Shown: one piece after another, positions 9,549 through 21,366 of the stretch
Numbering within the stretch: the first letter of the stretch is position 1
How the letters are laid out: each line of letters begins with the position of its first letter
Notes under the pieces: model-generated
Database searches by the model: none
The model's input: only the letters and a program-made list of their open reading frames with translations
What the model was told of the DNA's origin: nothing
Origin: Entoloma clypeatum
Taxonomy: Eukaryota > Basidiomycota > Agaricomycetes > Agaricales > Entolomataceae
Assembly: GCA_963565915.1 (NCBI GenBank)
Contig: OY751486.1
Location: 620,001-684,000, forward strand
Reading direction: 5' to 3'
Length of the DNA stretch: 64,000 nucleotides
Program-made: the position numbers and the translations under genes

Positions 9549-11536
9549 TCACCATCTGGATCAACATCATCAAAGATGACGTGGAACTAGCATCATCCAG
9601 AAATGTCAGTCGCAACAACAACCCATGTTCCTTGCAACTTACATGCATGATCAATGCCTTCACGAGCTTATGTGTGTGGCCCATATTTGTGATGATCATG
9701 GAGAAGTTGTTCTGAGGGGCCCGCAAAAGGTTTGGACTGAAGACGATGACTAGTGCTTCAGCCGTCATGTGGTTGTGTTCTTCAAAGTCGGTGACTCTGT
9801 CATGTGATGTTAAGATGATGAAAAACGAAAAGATATAATTACTGACTTGTCAAGATGTTCAGAAACACGTTTGAGCAGGTCGAAATTGGCCTGAGGCAGT
9901 GCTTGAACAACATTCCGGATATTGGAAAGACGAGCACCAAGGTTTTCAAGGTCTATGAGTGCCGAAGGTTAGTCACGAAAAGGGGAAAAGGAGACAACAC
10001 ATACGCATAGTGCGGATGACATCATGGTAAAAGGAAGATGGGAAAATGGGCTCCGGAAGAACTCGGAACCACACCTTCACGAGATCGCAGACGGCATGGA
10101 TATCGTTCGAAGATGTGATAGGGGACTCGCCTGGATGACATCAATACTCCACGTCTATTGCATGGAAACAGCATAAGCTCATACCTCGGTTGAAGGCGTC
10201 TCTCAAAGCGTTGATCTCTGACACAGCACCCGCAATTCGATCTGCTCAGTAGCTCAGCCAAATTTGGATGTATCGAAGACAATGCCTTACAAATACCGAC
10301 TTCCGTCAGTCCATGAGCTTCAATTTCGGCAAGACACCTCTCAATTATGAGAGGGATCACACCCGGCTTGACCAGATCTATGCCAGCTTCTCGTCGAAGT
10401 AAGAATTGAAGCTCAACGCCGAAAACTGGAAAGAATTAGATGTTATTTGTGATTCACTGTTTGACTGCCAATGAAGACCCACCGGCCTTGGGATCTTGAG
10501 AAGCTATGACTGGGTTATGTATATGATCAGAAACCTGGGGCTTCGGAGAGTTTCCCAGGTAGGTTAGACGGCGTTTGGCAGCCAAGTTCGTAACGCGGTT
10601 TATTGTATCAATCCACTTGTTCATCTCCCATTTACTTGTCGCCTGAAGGATGTAGTGTCCACCGTCTTCAGTGTCAAGCTGGAAGGTGTACGACCTTTCA
10701 TTGTTGATGAACTGGGCGATGCGAGCGTCCATGAGACTAACGACCAACACAGGTTTTCCCGACTGTAAGAAGTCGAGCTCAGCCGGCGTTCTCTTGGCCC
10801 CAGATGACGGCTGCAGATCTGCGCCGAAAGCGCTAGATATGGGGCACATGAAATGCAGGAACACGGACATGCTCTTCTTGTTCTGATGTTGCTTATGAAG
10901 GACAGCTCCTTGCTTCCTCGGTCTCATTGCGCGGTTGAGAATCTCATCGCGTCTATCAATTTTCGCCTGCTCCTGAAGTTTCTCTTTCTGAAATCGGCTG
11001 CGGAGGTTCTTGTCTCGGTGGCTTTTCTCTTGTTGCGACAACACAAGTCGTTGGAAAGGGCGAGGCAGCTTCTTCCCTGCGGATGTGCCCAAAGCAGGAT
11101 ATGACGCTTCTCGAGCAGCTTCCTCCTTAATCCACTTATGATCAAATTGGAGGCGGGAGACTTCTTCTTCTGCATGAGTGAGACGGTCGAAGCCACGTGC
11201 ATTCAGTTCATCAGATTGAAACCGCCTCCATGCGGAAGGGAGCCACAGAGCACTATCAAGGAAACTGCAGAGATTTCTGAAAGGTGCCATTACCTCGCTG
11301 AAAACTGGCATGGCTAGAAGAAAGGAGTCACCTGCACTTGTCAAAGTTTACAAGTGCATTGTCCTGAATGCCAGAATTGAGGGTGTCTGGCATGGCGATG
11401 ACTTCAAGAATTTGTTCTATCACCTAGCCCATATCCGGAGTTAAAGAATCAGGTGACGAAGACTGGATGCTGGGACGAAACAGCAGAGATGCAAGGGAGT
11501 CGCACTGAGCCCCCCGAAGGATCACAACGTTTTGCC
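9545..11536 (-). pseudogene. BEM2: BEM2-like RhoGAP, C-terminal piece (PH and RhoGAP domains)
   Basis: This is the third piece of a gene split by retrotransposons. It resumes the RasGEF-like reading as NVVILRGAQCDSLASLLF directly after Copia-1. It then has a PH domain with TFQLDTEDGGHYILQATS (around 10620-10700) and a RhoGAP domain starting VFGVELQFLLRREAG. Splicing two short introns gives GLTEVGIYRIAG, with the arginine finger of RhoGAPs, then DIHAVCDLVKVWFRVLPEP and, after further introns, NFDLLKRVSEHLDK and NMGHTHKLVKAL. The last exon reads FHVIFDDVDPDGE and stops at 9545-9547. In this family the domain stimulates GTP hydrolysis by Rho GTPases in cell polarity. A TAG at 11434-11436 lies in frame in otherwise continuous coding sequence. 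The final TGA lies in sequence shared with KDZ copy 2. Confidence 0.85.
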
Positions 11537-11822
11537 TGTTGAAGTTCCACCTGGGCGCTAGCTACAGTGGAAGTACTCTACATAACCGCTCTAGCCACTT
11601 ACTTGGTTTGGGAGGGGTGAGGCTGGTGAGAGCGGTTGAGGCTGGTAAGAGCGATGGTGCTGGTTAAGAGTCAAGAGACAACTTGTTGGTATTGACAGTT
11701 TCCTGGTCTTATATACCGTACTACTGTTTGTACCAACCAAACAAGTATGTAATGAAGATATGTAAAGGTCACGTGATGTAATCTAATCTAATCTAATCTA
11801 CGTGATGGGAAAAGTTTCAACA
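11537..11822 (-). repeat. Copia-1 3' LTR (286 bp)
   Basis: It begins TGTTGAAG and ends TTTCAACA, the same short inverted ends as the other LTRs of this family. It lacks 23 bp around the GCTAGC site compared with the 5' LTR at 16983. It carries four CTAAT units and CACGTG on the plus strand, and a TATATA box. Confidence 0.95.
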
Positions 11823-11899
11823 CCCCCCCATATTTAGTACATACTTCTAAATACATCTTACTTTTTCCCACATATATATATATAGGTACTCTGTTTCGC

Positions 11900-14578
11900 C
11901 TAGTTTTTTATCAATCCGAAGTACGGGATAAACTTGGAAAAGAGGATTTTTCCCAGATTCTTAGTTAAAAGGTCTGCGGGGTTGTTCACTCCTTCAATGA
12001 ATTCGACCGTAATTATTCCTTCGGAGACTTTTTCTCTGACGAAGTGGAATCGCACGTCAATGTGCTTGGATCGCTTCTCAGTCACAGGGTTGGATGCGAT
12101 AAAGACGGAGCCGTTGTTATCTCCATAGATCGGTACTGATCCGATCTGCATTCCAAGTTCGGCAAGCATGCTTCTCAGCCATGTTGCTGCGCGACTGCAA
12201 TCTGATAGCGCCATATACTCTGCTTCTGTAGAAGAGAGGGCAATGGTCTTTTGCGCCGATGATACCCATGTTATTGCTCCAGACGCCAGTGATATGAAGA
12301 AGCCGGTGGTAGACCTCCTCATGTTCTCATCTGACGCCCAGTCGGAGTCTGTGAATGCATAGATCCCTTTCCCTGAGTCCCCATCATACATTATTGCGTA
12401 ATTTTTTGTTGCCTTTAAATATCTGCAAATATCCCTAGCCACCTCTAGATGGCGTTTTGTGGGATTTGCGGAAAATTGGGACATTTTGATTACAGCAAAG
12501 CAGATGTCAGGCCTCGTTCCAATCATCAGATATAGGAGTGATCCGATGACGGATTGGTACTTGGATCGGAGTTCCGCATTGGGTTCATCTTCGGACGCCA
12601 TGGGTTTGTAGCCCGTAGGGAGTGGGGTATGGGTGGCATTAGATTCGCTCATCCCCATGCGTGCCAAAATTTTCTCAAGGTAAGGTACTTGATCAATGAA
12701 GATCCTCTTCCCACGTTGCCTTATTTGGATAGAGAGAAATTCTTTCGGTTCCCCATCAAGCACAAGGTGCCCTAGGTCCCTGCATTCCCATGTTGCCATG
12801 AAGGCCTTCTTCTTCTCTAGCGTGTATTCCCGGTTTGTGCCGAGAAAAGCAGAGTCGTCGACATAGATGACGGCGATTACAATTTCCCCGTTGGTACTTT
12901 TGTGAATAAAAACTCCCGCATCGGAGTGAAGCCGGACAAAGCCGAGCTTTTTCATGGAGGAATCAAGTTCTCTCCACCAGGCTAATGCGGCCTGCTTAAG
13001 TCCATATAGAGCTTTGTATAGTCGGTACACGAGGTGTTCTTTCCCTTTTATTACGTAGCCCTCAGGCTGTCGCATGTAGATGACCTCACGGAGCGTTCCA
13101 TAGAGGAAGGCTGATGAGACGTCCAAAAGTGTCATGAACCACCCTTCAAGGGCTGTCAATGCCAGTATTAATCGGACGGTTTCATATCTCACGACTGGTG
13201 AGAAGATTTGATCAAAGTCGATCCCTTCTACCTGTGAGAATCCTTTTGCGACGAGGCGCGCTTTCAGACGCCCATCGGATTTTTCATTGTAAACCCATTT
13301 GTTCCTTAGAGCTTTCCTCCCTTCAGGCAGGGGTACTAGCTCCGTGATCACCCCGCGGCGTTTGAGCATGTCTAGCTCTTTACGTTCAGCCGCATACCAG
13401 TCTTCTTTATTTGGAAGAGGGTATATGTCTTTATGGGACATTTCAACGGTGCCTACTTGGACTGATATTGCCTCCATCAGGAGGTTATTCATCCATGCCG
13501 TTTGACCGCCCAATCTCCGTCTTCGATCTAATTTTTCAAGATCAGACGCTGGAGTGTCTTCCCCATAGATGCTTCCTGGCATTTTCCGAACTCGTCGTTC
13601 CCTGATCGGTTGATCTGGTACTTGCTCGGGTTCCGGAGTGGGTACTCGCGGTTCGTCATCAGGCTCACTGGCAGGCAGTTCGTTGTCTGATTCGGGTTGA
13701 TCCTGTTCAATGGGAACTGGGTCATGAGGTATTTCGTTGTGACTATCGTCGTCATTGCTACCGGGGATGAGATCCTCAAACTCATCAGCCGGCTCTGGGT
13801 TTTCCATTTCTGGATGGTTTTCTGGCAAAGGGTCGATGTGGCATCTAGGGTACTTGCTTTCATCAAAGATAGCTTTCCCGCCCATGAAAATCGTGTTGGT
13901 CTCAGGATCCATGAAGCGGTATCCTTTGACCCCTGGTTTTGATCCGAGATAAATCATCAATCGAGATCTTGATTCCAGGGAGTTTCTGCGTTTTTCCTTT
14001 GGGATATATACGTATGCTTGGCATCCGAAGACTCTGACGCTGGACATGTCGGGGATCTCATTGGTCACCCTGAAATAAGGGGTTTTCCATTCAAGACGCC
14101 GCATGGGGGTTCTGTTGTATAGAAATGCTGCATGTTCCAAACAGAATTCCCACCACATCGGCGGTAGACATGCGTCGAAACGCAATGCCTGAGATTTTTC
14201 CCACAGAGTTCGATTTATCCGTTCTGCTCTACCATTCTGCTGATGCTGATATGGGAGTGTGACGTCGATCAGAATTCCATGATCGGCAAGTACATCTTTG
14301 TATTCCTCGAATTCTCCACCTCCATCAACCCGCCATTTTTTAGGGGTGGCGGCGAATTGATTCTGGATCATCGCAAGGAATTGTTTCAGCGCCGTGATGG
14401 CGCCTGACTTTTTCCTAAGCAAGACGACCCAGACGTGGGAAGAGAAATCATCCAAAAAGGTGAGGAAATATTTGTACTTGTGGTACGATGCCGTGGATAT
14501 CTGCTTCAAGTCCGAATGGATCAAATCAAAGGGTTTGACAGCCCTTGTCATCGAGTTAGGGTAAGACTGATTCGGCAT
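11900..14578 (-). pseudogene. Copia-1 pol (integrase, reverse transcriptase, RNase H)
   Basis: The frame opens at MPNQSYPNS just after the HHCC zinc region. It carries the integrase catalytic residues (HSDLKQ, RVDGGGEF, NGRAERIN), the Copia-type RT with YVDD near residue 570, and RNase H with TDSDW and SSTEAEYMALS, ending LIKN. In Copia-4 the same sequence is continuous with gag in one frame, so here pol depends on crossing a one-base shift near 14630. Otherwise it looks full length. Confidence 0.9.
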
Positions 14579-14625
14579 TTTCCCTTTTAGACACCCCGTG
14601 CAGCTTTCCTGTGATTTCTCACGTA

Positions 14626-16620
14626 CTAACGTTTTGGTACTCCTTTGGTACTGGTGGGAATCTTATTGAGCGCCTGGTCATTTGGGTGGCCAAGGCGTTT
14701 GTGCCAGGTTTCGACAGTGATTTCGCTAGAGATCACGTGGATTTGGTCTTGGCGTATTTCAGTGTCTAACCAATAAATGGTTTGTCCGAGAATGTGAGGT
14801 GAGAACTGTATTTTGTTCTGGCCTTTGGAGATGTTGATTTCTCCACGCATTCCGTCTACTTTGTAACCGTGATTAAGGAAGACGCCTAGGGACAATAGGC
14901 GTGTGTCCATGTCCGGAATGTAGAATACAGGTCGGAGAAGGTGGGTTTTTATTTCCCCATTTAGGGTATGCCGTACTGGAACGGCCCCAACTCCGAGAAT
15001 TTCCAGTTTCTTTCCCTTTTCAGCTGTTTGGACAAATCGCTTAGCCTTGAGAGGCCTGTAGTACGCGAAGTCCTTGAACTCATGGGTAAAGTGTAACGAG
15101 GCACCGGAGTCTAAGATCCATTGTGCGCGTTCTTTCTCCTTACAGTGTGTGCATGACGCAAAGTGCTTTGTATATTTTTTATATAGATCGTTGTCAATAT
15201 GATCCATACATTCTGCACTAGTACTAGCTAATATTTTACACGTCTGTAAGGAGGTGTTATTAGCTTTCCTTAATTGGTCAGATTTAGGAGAGGAAGGTGA
15301 CGAACCGTCAAGTTCAATCAGCCCATCTTCAAATTGCTCCGGCCCCATCCGTTCTTGGTCGATATCCATCATCTTCAGCGTTTCTTCTATCGACGGGGCT
15401 ACGCGACGCTGCTTGGATGGTCTTTCATCTTCTTCTGGGATAATCGTATCCAGAATCCGAAGATTTGACCCTGAGGGACGAGCACCGATGTTCCGCGCAA
15501 GTTTCCTGACGTGATCATTCTTTTTCCACGCAGACGGCTTGCCCGAAGGAAGCCCGGTGTACTGGGATGGCGGCGGGTTCATTCGCTGCAGGAGCGACTG
15601 CATTCTCGCGGAATCAGGCTGGGCGGTACTTAACGTTTTCCCGCGGCCAGTGACGGTGGTGAAGGATGGTGCCGGAAGAGGAGGGAGGTGGATGACGGGA
15701 GCCACGAACTCAACCGTCTCTTCCACTTGGTCGGACGCGTTGTCCGCAGTGTTGGCGCTTTTCTTCTGATTGCGCCAGCGTCCTTTTCCCTTCTTCTTTT
15801 CAGAAGCGGTACTTGGGTCGCCCGAGTTAGGCTGCTCGTCAGCATCGTTCTGCGAGGTACTCGGCTTTTGCTGCTTTTCCCATTTGGGGTCCTGCCCCTT
15901 TCGCTTTGTCCCAGAAATTTTCTTGGCCTGCTCATTGGACGCACGAGTAGACCCGATCGAGTACTTGCGCCGGTATTCAGAGATGATGCTCTCGGCGACG
16001 GCTTTGTAAGTGAAGTCATCGGCGTCGTAGACCTGGAAAAGTGCAGTGGAGAGTGACGACCAGGCGTCGGGGATTGCGTTGGCCAGGATCATTGCCTGCA
16101 TCAGGTCGGGAACATCGAAGTTCGAATCGGCGAGCCGGGCGAAAAGGGATCCCAGGCGCTCGATTTCGGGAACGGGGTCGCGTCCAGATAGCTTGTAGGT
16201 GGCGGCGGCCTTGAAATCGCCGAAGATGACAGCCGGGGATACCTTGGAGTAGGTGTCTTTTAGCGTTTTCCACGTGTCAAGTGCCGAGGTGCTATCTTTG
16301 ATGTGGCGTCTGATCGCCTCAGAGACTTTCAGGCGTATCGCCCCGAGAGCTACGTCGTCGTCCCTGATCCAGGCCTTCTCTTCCTTGCGGAAGCCGGGTT
16401 GGTCGACCGTGGTAGTCAACACAGGGGGAGCAGCGGCGGTGGGACCGGGAGTGGAGACGGTAGTGGTGAAGTCGGCGATCTCGGGACGTGTGATGTCGCC
16501 AGAGACGATGCGCCAGACTCCTTGATGGAGGAGGTAGGACTTCACCCTCTCGGCCCAGCTTTGGTAGTCAATGCCGTCAAAGGGGGCGATGGTGTCAAGA
16601 GCAGAGCGAGAAGTAGACAT
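14626..16620 (-). CDS. Copia-1 gag-protease (664 aa)
   Basis: It starts at the ATG after the leader (MSTSRSALDT). The first 200 residues form the UBN2-type gag capsid region (FDGIDYQSWAERVKSYL), followed by a Lys/Ser/Pro-rich linker, CTHCKEKERAQW and the protease motif LDSGAS near residue 500. It then enters the HKRLGH zinc region and ends GVPKR at a TAG created by loss of one base relative to Copia-4. Whether a -1 shift reconnects it to pol is discussed as a finding. Confidence 0.85.
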   Translation of the reverse strand: MSTSRSALDTIAPFDGIDYQSWAERVKSYLLHQGVWRIVSGDITRPEIADFTTTVSTPGPTAAAPPVLTTTVDQPGFRKEEKAWIRDDDVALGAIRLKVSEAIRRHIKDSTSALDTWKTLKDTYSKVSPAVIFGDFKAAATYKLSGRDPVPEIERLGSLFARLADSNFDVPDLMQAMILANAIPDAWSSLSTALFQVYDADDFTYKAVAESIISEYRRKYSIGSTRASNEQAKKISGTKRKGQDPKWEKQQKPSTSQNDADEQPNSGDPSTASEKKKGKGRWRNQKKSANTADNASDQVEETVEFVAPVIHLPPLPAPSFTTVTGRGKTLSTAQPDSARMQSLLQRMNPPPSQYTGLPSGKPSAWKKNDHVRKLARNIGARPSGSNLRILDTIIPEEDERPSKQRRVAPSIEETLKMMDIDQERMGPEQFEDGLIELDGSSPSSPKSDQLRKANNTSLQTCKILASTSAECMDHIDNDLYKKYTKHFASCTHCKEKERAQWILDSGASLHFTHEFKDFAYYRPLKAKRFVQTAEKGKKLEILGVGAVPVRHTLNGEIKTHLLRPVFYIPDMDTRLLSLGVFLNHGYKVDGMRGEINISKGQNKIQFSPHILGQTIYWLDTEIRQDQIHVISSEITVETWHKRLGHPNDQALNKIPTSTKGVPKR

Positions 16621-16982
16621 TGTAGATGAATCTAAAAAGGGGTTCCCAATCAGTGATGTGTTATGAATATGATTCGAGAAAACAATTGAATGATTCCTTA
16701 TGACATATTCCCTTTAGGAATAGCGGTCATGGGAAAACCCTTTATATGTCAGAAACGTATAAGGTGCGATCAACGTTTCCACATGGAGTGTACTATGTCA
16801 ATCCCCTTAGGGACGCCTCATGACAGGTACTTGTCGTAATGACGTTCCCAGGTTCATATGTGAAGAAGTAAGACTCAGAACCTAGATCTTTCGATCGGTT
16901 CTTTGCCAACCAGGGTAGAGTGGGCAGGTACTCGCTGTTGCCAGCGTTTCCCAAGTCCCTCTGCTATCCGGGGCCCATAACC

Positions 16983-17291
16983 TGTTGAAGTTCCACCTGG
17001 GCGCTAGCCACAGATGTACTGAGCAACCAGCTACAGTGGAAGTACTCTACATAACCGCTCTAGCCACTTACTTGGTTTGGGAGGGGTGAGGCTGGTGAGA
17101 GCGGTTGAGGCTGGTAAGAGCGATGGTGCTGGTTAAGAGTCAAGAGACAACTTGTTGGTATTGACAGTTTCCTGGTCTTATATACCGTACTACTGTTTGT
17201 ACCAACCAAACAAGTATGTAATGAAGATATGTAAAGGTCACGTGATGTAATCTAATCTAATCTAATCTACGTGATGGGAAAAGTTTCAACA
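16983..17291 (-). repeat. Copia-1 5' LTR (309 bp)
   Basis: It begins TGTTGAAG and ends TTTCAACA, flanked on its right by the TTGCC target copy. It is the complete version of the LTR; the 3' LTR of this element is the same apart from a 23-bp deletion. Confidence 0.95.
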
Positions 17292-20200
17292 TTGCCAAGA
17301 TTGGGCGTGAACCCGACTTTCAACGCTCATAATGGCGGACGTGGTGACCACCTCCACGAAGGAACGAACACATGGCTGATCAAACGGACGGCTAGCTGCG
17401 TTCCGCAGACGCGCCAACTCGATGACTTTGAGCAACAACTCCATGCGTGCTTGGCGTGTGCAAATACCAAGTTGAGGAGCTACTATCTTGGATATAATCC
17501 ATTTGCGGATCATCCTATGTGCCCGTACACAACTCCGGATTGATGGTGGCAAAAGGCGATAAATAATGACCTGGTTAAGGCCAGAAATCAAGGAGGATGA
17601 TTCAACGTCCATGATATGAAAGTAAATGTTTTGAATCTCGATGGTGTCATCAAATGTGGGAGATTCACGAGGGGTAAACCATCCTGTGCGATCGGCAGAC
17701 TGCGCCTCAAGAACGTCTGTGGCAGCGTAGAGATCCTACCAGGCCGAAGGTGGTCAGCGAAGCTTCATGAAAGGGAGCAAAGGAGGGCCATACATCTTCC
17801 GTGACTTTGCTATACAATGCAGATGCCATTCCGTCCAAATTGTCGACAAACTCTTCTGCATCCACACGCTCAAAATCCGGCGGATCTGACATGCTGAGGG
17901 TTCTCGTACGCGCTCCATTTGCATGGGATGATCCTCTTGGAATAGGAGGACCTCGAGTAGTCAACGGCCGCAGGGTTTGCGAGATGAATGAGGACCGGAA
18001 AGCATCCCTTGATTGCGCCAAACATGACAAGCACTGGTCCACATTTGGGTCCGAAGATTTATTGGGTTCGTAGATCGCGTGGTCGGAAGAGGTGTCCAGA
18101 AAAGTCCGTAACGTGAGGAAAAGCTGAGGATCATCCAGAACATCCTGCACTCCTCCTCCGACTGTCAGCCACTCCTTCATAGTATCCAATACTTCGCAAC
18201 AGACGCCAGAAACGTGTACATATTCAGATGCTGGTGGTGACGATCCAAACGACTGTGCAGAAATGTAAAGTTTCCGCAAATGCTGGAAAGTATCGTCAGC
18301 CAGAATTCTCTCATCAAAATCGACAGGAGGAACATACCTCAAAGAACACAAAAGGTGATACAAAGCTCCTGAAAACGTTTCACCAAACTTTGGCAAACTC
18401 CACCCGATCCACCATAAGCTCCCTGGTCATCCCCTCCTTCAAAGTCATCTCGCCATTATCGTCCGCAACCGACACAGAAACGTTCTGCAATCCAAACACG
18501 AGTATATTGATGAGGTTGTTCAGCATCCCCGCCTGTACAATAACCCGCAAAGGCGGCTCCAAAGAACACTCAGACAAGACAAAGTTTTGCCGCTGCGACA
18601 ATGATGGCAGAGAGTTCCTCCTTGCAATACTAGACTTGCGGTCCAGGTTCTGCGAAGACCAAGGCTTAACACGGATTGAGGTATTCCTCCCCAAAGTCTT
18701 CTCCATCGTCGTGTCAACTATGGAACTTGGAGGCCTAGATGGGGCACGTGAGGGCGAAGGACGAGAGCTCGGGGTGGAGTCTAGCCCGCTCACATTCTGG
18801 ACAACGAGAAGGAGGTCTCCATTGTAGACAGGAATGACAGTTCCACGTTGTCTAAGATCCGCCAGTCCAGAACATTCTGGACGCCGATTATCCAACCCCC
18901 GCAAAAACGTCACATCTGGTGTATCGCTGTCGAAACGTCCGCACAAAAGTTGCCCTCGATCCACCAAGGAGACAGTTGGCAAAGGCTCAGGGAACAAAAG
19001 CGGGAGGAGTGAGGTATGTCCTGGGGTCGACCTGGACCAGAAGTACGGCTCAAAGTGTCCCTTTTGTTGGGGTTCCACGGCAAACAAGAGTGACATGAAC
19101 TGATCCACCCTATATCCCTAGAGTTAGCCAAGATAAACTTGTCAACAACATGGCTGCGACACCGACCTCTGGAACTTTGCTGCAGCACCTTCGACTCCGC
19201 CACCCTCTCTGGCCATCTCCATCCAATACCCCACGAGCTTCTTGACCTCCTCCAGGCCAAATGTCTCCCCCTTCCCGTCTCCAACCAGGACCCTGCGTGG
19301 ACACAGTCCAAAGGCTGTTCTAAAGCCCTCAAACATCCTCGTGACATCCTCAAGTGGCTTCACCACAATTCCATCCCCATTCTCCTCTATAGCCTTCCCA
19401 AGCTCCTCCTTTACCCGCATCCAAATATCCCCTCCCCACGGGGTGATCTTCGGCTCCTTCACACCCAAAGCCTCGCCATTCGAGGACTCAGGGTACACCC
19501 AAGACTCAACAGCAGCCAGCGGGTGCCCGCTGACGCCTTTCCAGGTCTTGTCAAGTCTTGCTACGGGCCGGGAGCATAGAGCACTGAAGATAGCGCGCCA
19601 TGAACATTCGTCGCCTGCGAGCCTACAGAGCTCGCCAACGCGGGCCCAAATTGATATGATGTCCGACCTTGATATCCTGCTCTCTTGCTGTTGACCATTT
19701 CCCCCCGAGGTGCTCGCTCCGAGAACCTGAAGCAACACAAGCCTCGTCAGCCATTGAGGCTGGTCGTTCATTCCCAAGAGCGATGCAAATGCTGCGGTGC
19801 TCGTGGAGGCCTCGGATGGCAGACCTTCCTCCAGCTCAATAACGAACTACCCGTTGGCGCTCCACCTCACGGACGTCGTCCTCGGCGCCACTGACGAGGT
19901 ACGAACAGCATCACAGGAGTTCAGTTTCGAATTTGCCACGTCCAACGATGGATGGAAGACATAGGATGATTGACGATGCAAAGGTCCGCCATTCCTCCAT
20001 GTGCTGTTCTTCTGCAACATTATCGCCAGCCGCAGTGGGGCTCCCTGTACTCTCTCCTTCACCCCCCTCAGCCTGCTTCTCCTTCACACTCAGCCCAAAC
20101 ATCGTCCCAAACGCTGCCTCATGAACAAGCACCTCAAACATCCCCCTTTGCACCCCCACTCCATTCTCCACCCTCACAATATCAGGGTGTGTCCTGCGTC

Positions 20201-20796
20201 CCCAAAACACCCTCTTCTTCCTCCCAACCGTGTTGTCCCTCCCTCTCGCCTTTCCCGCCCCTTCCCTCTCCCCTCCAACAGCATTGTTAATACCATCACC
20301 CGCGTCTCCCTCGCTGCCCGCCTCGTCCTCCATTCCCGGCGGAACCAGCTCTGTTGGGAACAACTCCTTCACACCCGCAGTCCTGTCCCCGGGCAGCTTC
20401 CAGAAGTGGAGCTTGGACCCCCACAGCTCCCCCTTGAACGGCTTCCACCCCTTCCCGAGCATTATGTGGTGGCTCGCCGGCGCGTCCACGAGGCGGTTGA
20501 GGAACCCAGAGTGGTACACGATCTGTGAGAGGCACTTGTTGGCTTCTCCGTCCGCGCCGAGCATGTTTGTGTTCGTTGGATGGGTCTGGAGCCCTGTGGG
20601 CGTGGTGGGTGTCCCAGGCTCGATGGTGGGAGGAGCGAGGAGCGTGGCGGTGGTGGCGTGGTGTAGGTGATGGTTCTGGCTCGGCGTAGGAGGCGTCTCG
20701 GACACGCTCTGTTTGCTGCTGCTGCTAGGGCTGCCAAAGCTGAATGGGAAGGTGCCAGCGGCACCGCCAATGCGGACAGGAGCTGAGTGGGGGGGT
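17292..20796 (-). pseudogene. BEM2: BEM2-like RhoGAP, central piece (PH-like and RasGEF-like regions)
   Basis: This is the second piece of the split gene. It begins at the Gypsy-1 junction with a Ser/Thr/Pro-rich stretch, then IVYHSGFLNRL and GWKPFKGELWGSKLHFW (PH-like). It continues through MNDQPQWLTRLVLLQVLG, FEPYFWSRSTPGHTSLL and VIIYRLLPPSIRSCVRAHRM to SAIMSVESRVHAQSWQ, where Copia-1 is inserted. The order PH, RasGEF-like, PH, RhoGAP matches yeast Bem2 and its basidiomycete homologues. Several short GT-AG introns are visible. A TGA at 19911-19913 follows ETELL, with coding-like CCSYLVSGAEDDVRE directly after it in the same frame. The frame then changes near 19830, so either an unresolved intron or decay is present there. 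Confidence 0.8.
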
Positions 20797-21184
20797 TGTT
20801 AGCGACGCTAAACACCAGTACTCAGGCCTTGCGAGAGAGGAAACGTGGAGGAAAGGGAAAGGCTTTAGAATGAGGTTTGAAGCGGTAGAAACCAGCTCAA
20901 GACTGGGGTTCCATGTTCAAACTATCTACTATATATACTAGTCGTAACAAGTACCTACCCTAAACGTACATGCACCTTGCATGAGGACGATCCGTGGTCC
21001 GCTGATGTAAACTACTGCTGTGGTACTCAACATGCATCTTCCACAACTTACTGCGGCTGCGCTGGATACTGTGCATCTACCATGCTGCTACCATGAGTCT
21101 GGATAAGATAAGATGATCTACCATCAGATAAGATAAGATAAGATAAGATAAGATAAGAGAAAAGATGAAAAAGTGTTCATAACA
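20797..21184 (-). repeat. Gypsy-1 3' LTR (388 bp)
   Basis: It begins TGTTAGCG and ends CATAACA. It contains a run of GATAA pentamers at 21120-21160 and a CTATATATAC box near 20930. It differs from the 5' LTR at about two positions (for example CCACAACTT against CCACGACTT). Confidence 0.95.
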
Positions 21185-21195
21185 TCACCCCTCCC

Positions 21196-21366
21196 TTAAG
21201 ATTGTGCCCTCACAATCTCTTCGAGTTCTATCTCGCATTCTCGTATAAGTCTTGCTTGATAGTCTTCTCGTATCTCCCTATACTTTGTTGCCGTTATCCA
21301 CATGGCCACCATAAGCCCCACCATTATTGTGTAGAAAACAATCATCACAATAAACTCTCGTTCCAT
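21196..21366 (-). CDS. Gypsy-1 small ORF3, predicted single-pass membrane protein
   Basis: A 56-residue frame starts at the ATG at 21366, overlapping the end of the integrase ORF by 22 bases, and stops 11 bp before the 3' LTR. Residues 4-25 (EFIVMIVFYTIMVGLMVAMW) form a strongly hydrophobic segment. The remainder is charged and helical (REIREDYQARLIRECEIEL). It lies where some retroelements carry an extra ORF. I know of no family for it; it may be chance. Confidence 0.35.
   Translation of the reverse strand: MEREFIVMIVFYTIMVGLMVAMWITATKYREIREDYQARLIRECEIELEEIVRAQS

Larger units (their letters stand above)
11537..17291 (-). mobile_element. Copia-1, LTR retrotransposon inserted in the BEM2-like gene
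   Basis: This element has LTRs at both ends and a 5-bp target duplication TTGCC (11532-11536 and 17292-17296). The target site lies within the codons of SWQ|NVV in the RasGEF-like part of the host gene, so removing the element restores a continuous host frame. The LTRs match except for a 23-bp deletion in the left one. The primer-binding site (reverse complement of GGTTATGGGCCCCGG, 16968-16982) follows the right LTR, and a leader covers 16621-16967. The gag and pol frames are separated by a one-base deletion. Confidence 0.95.
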
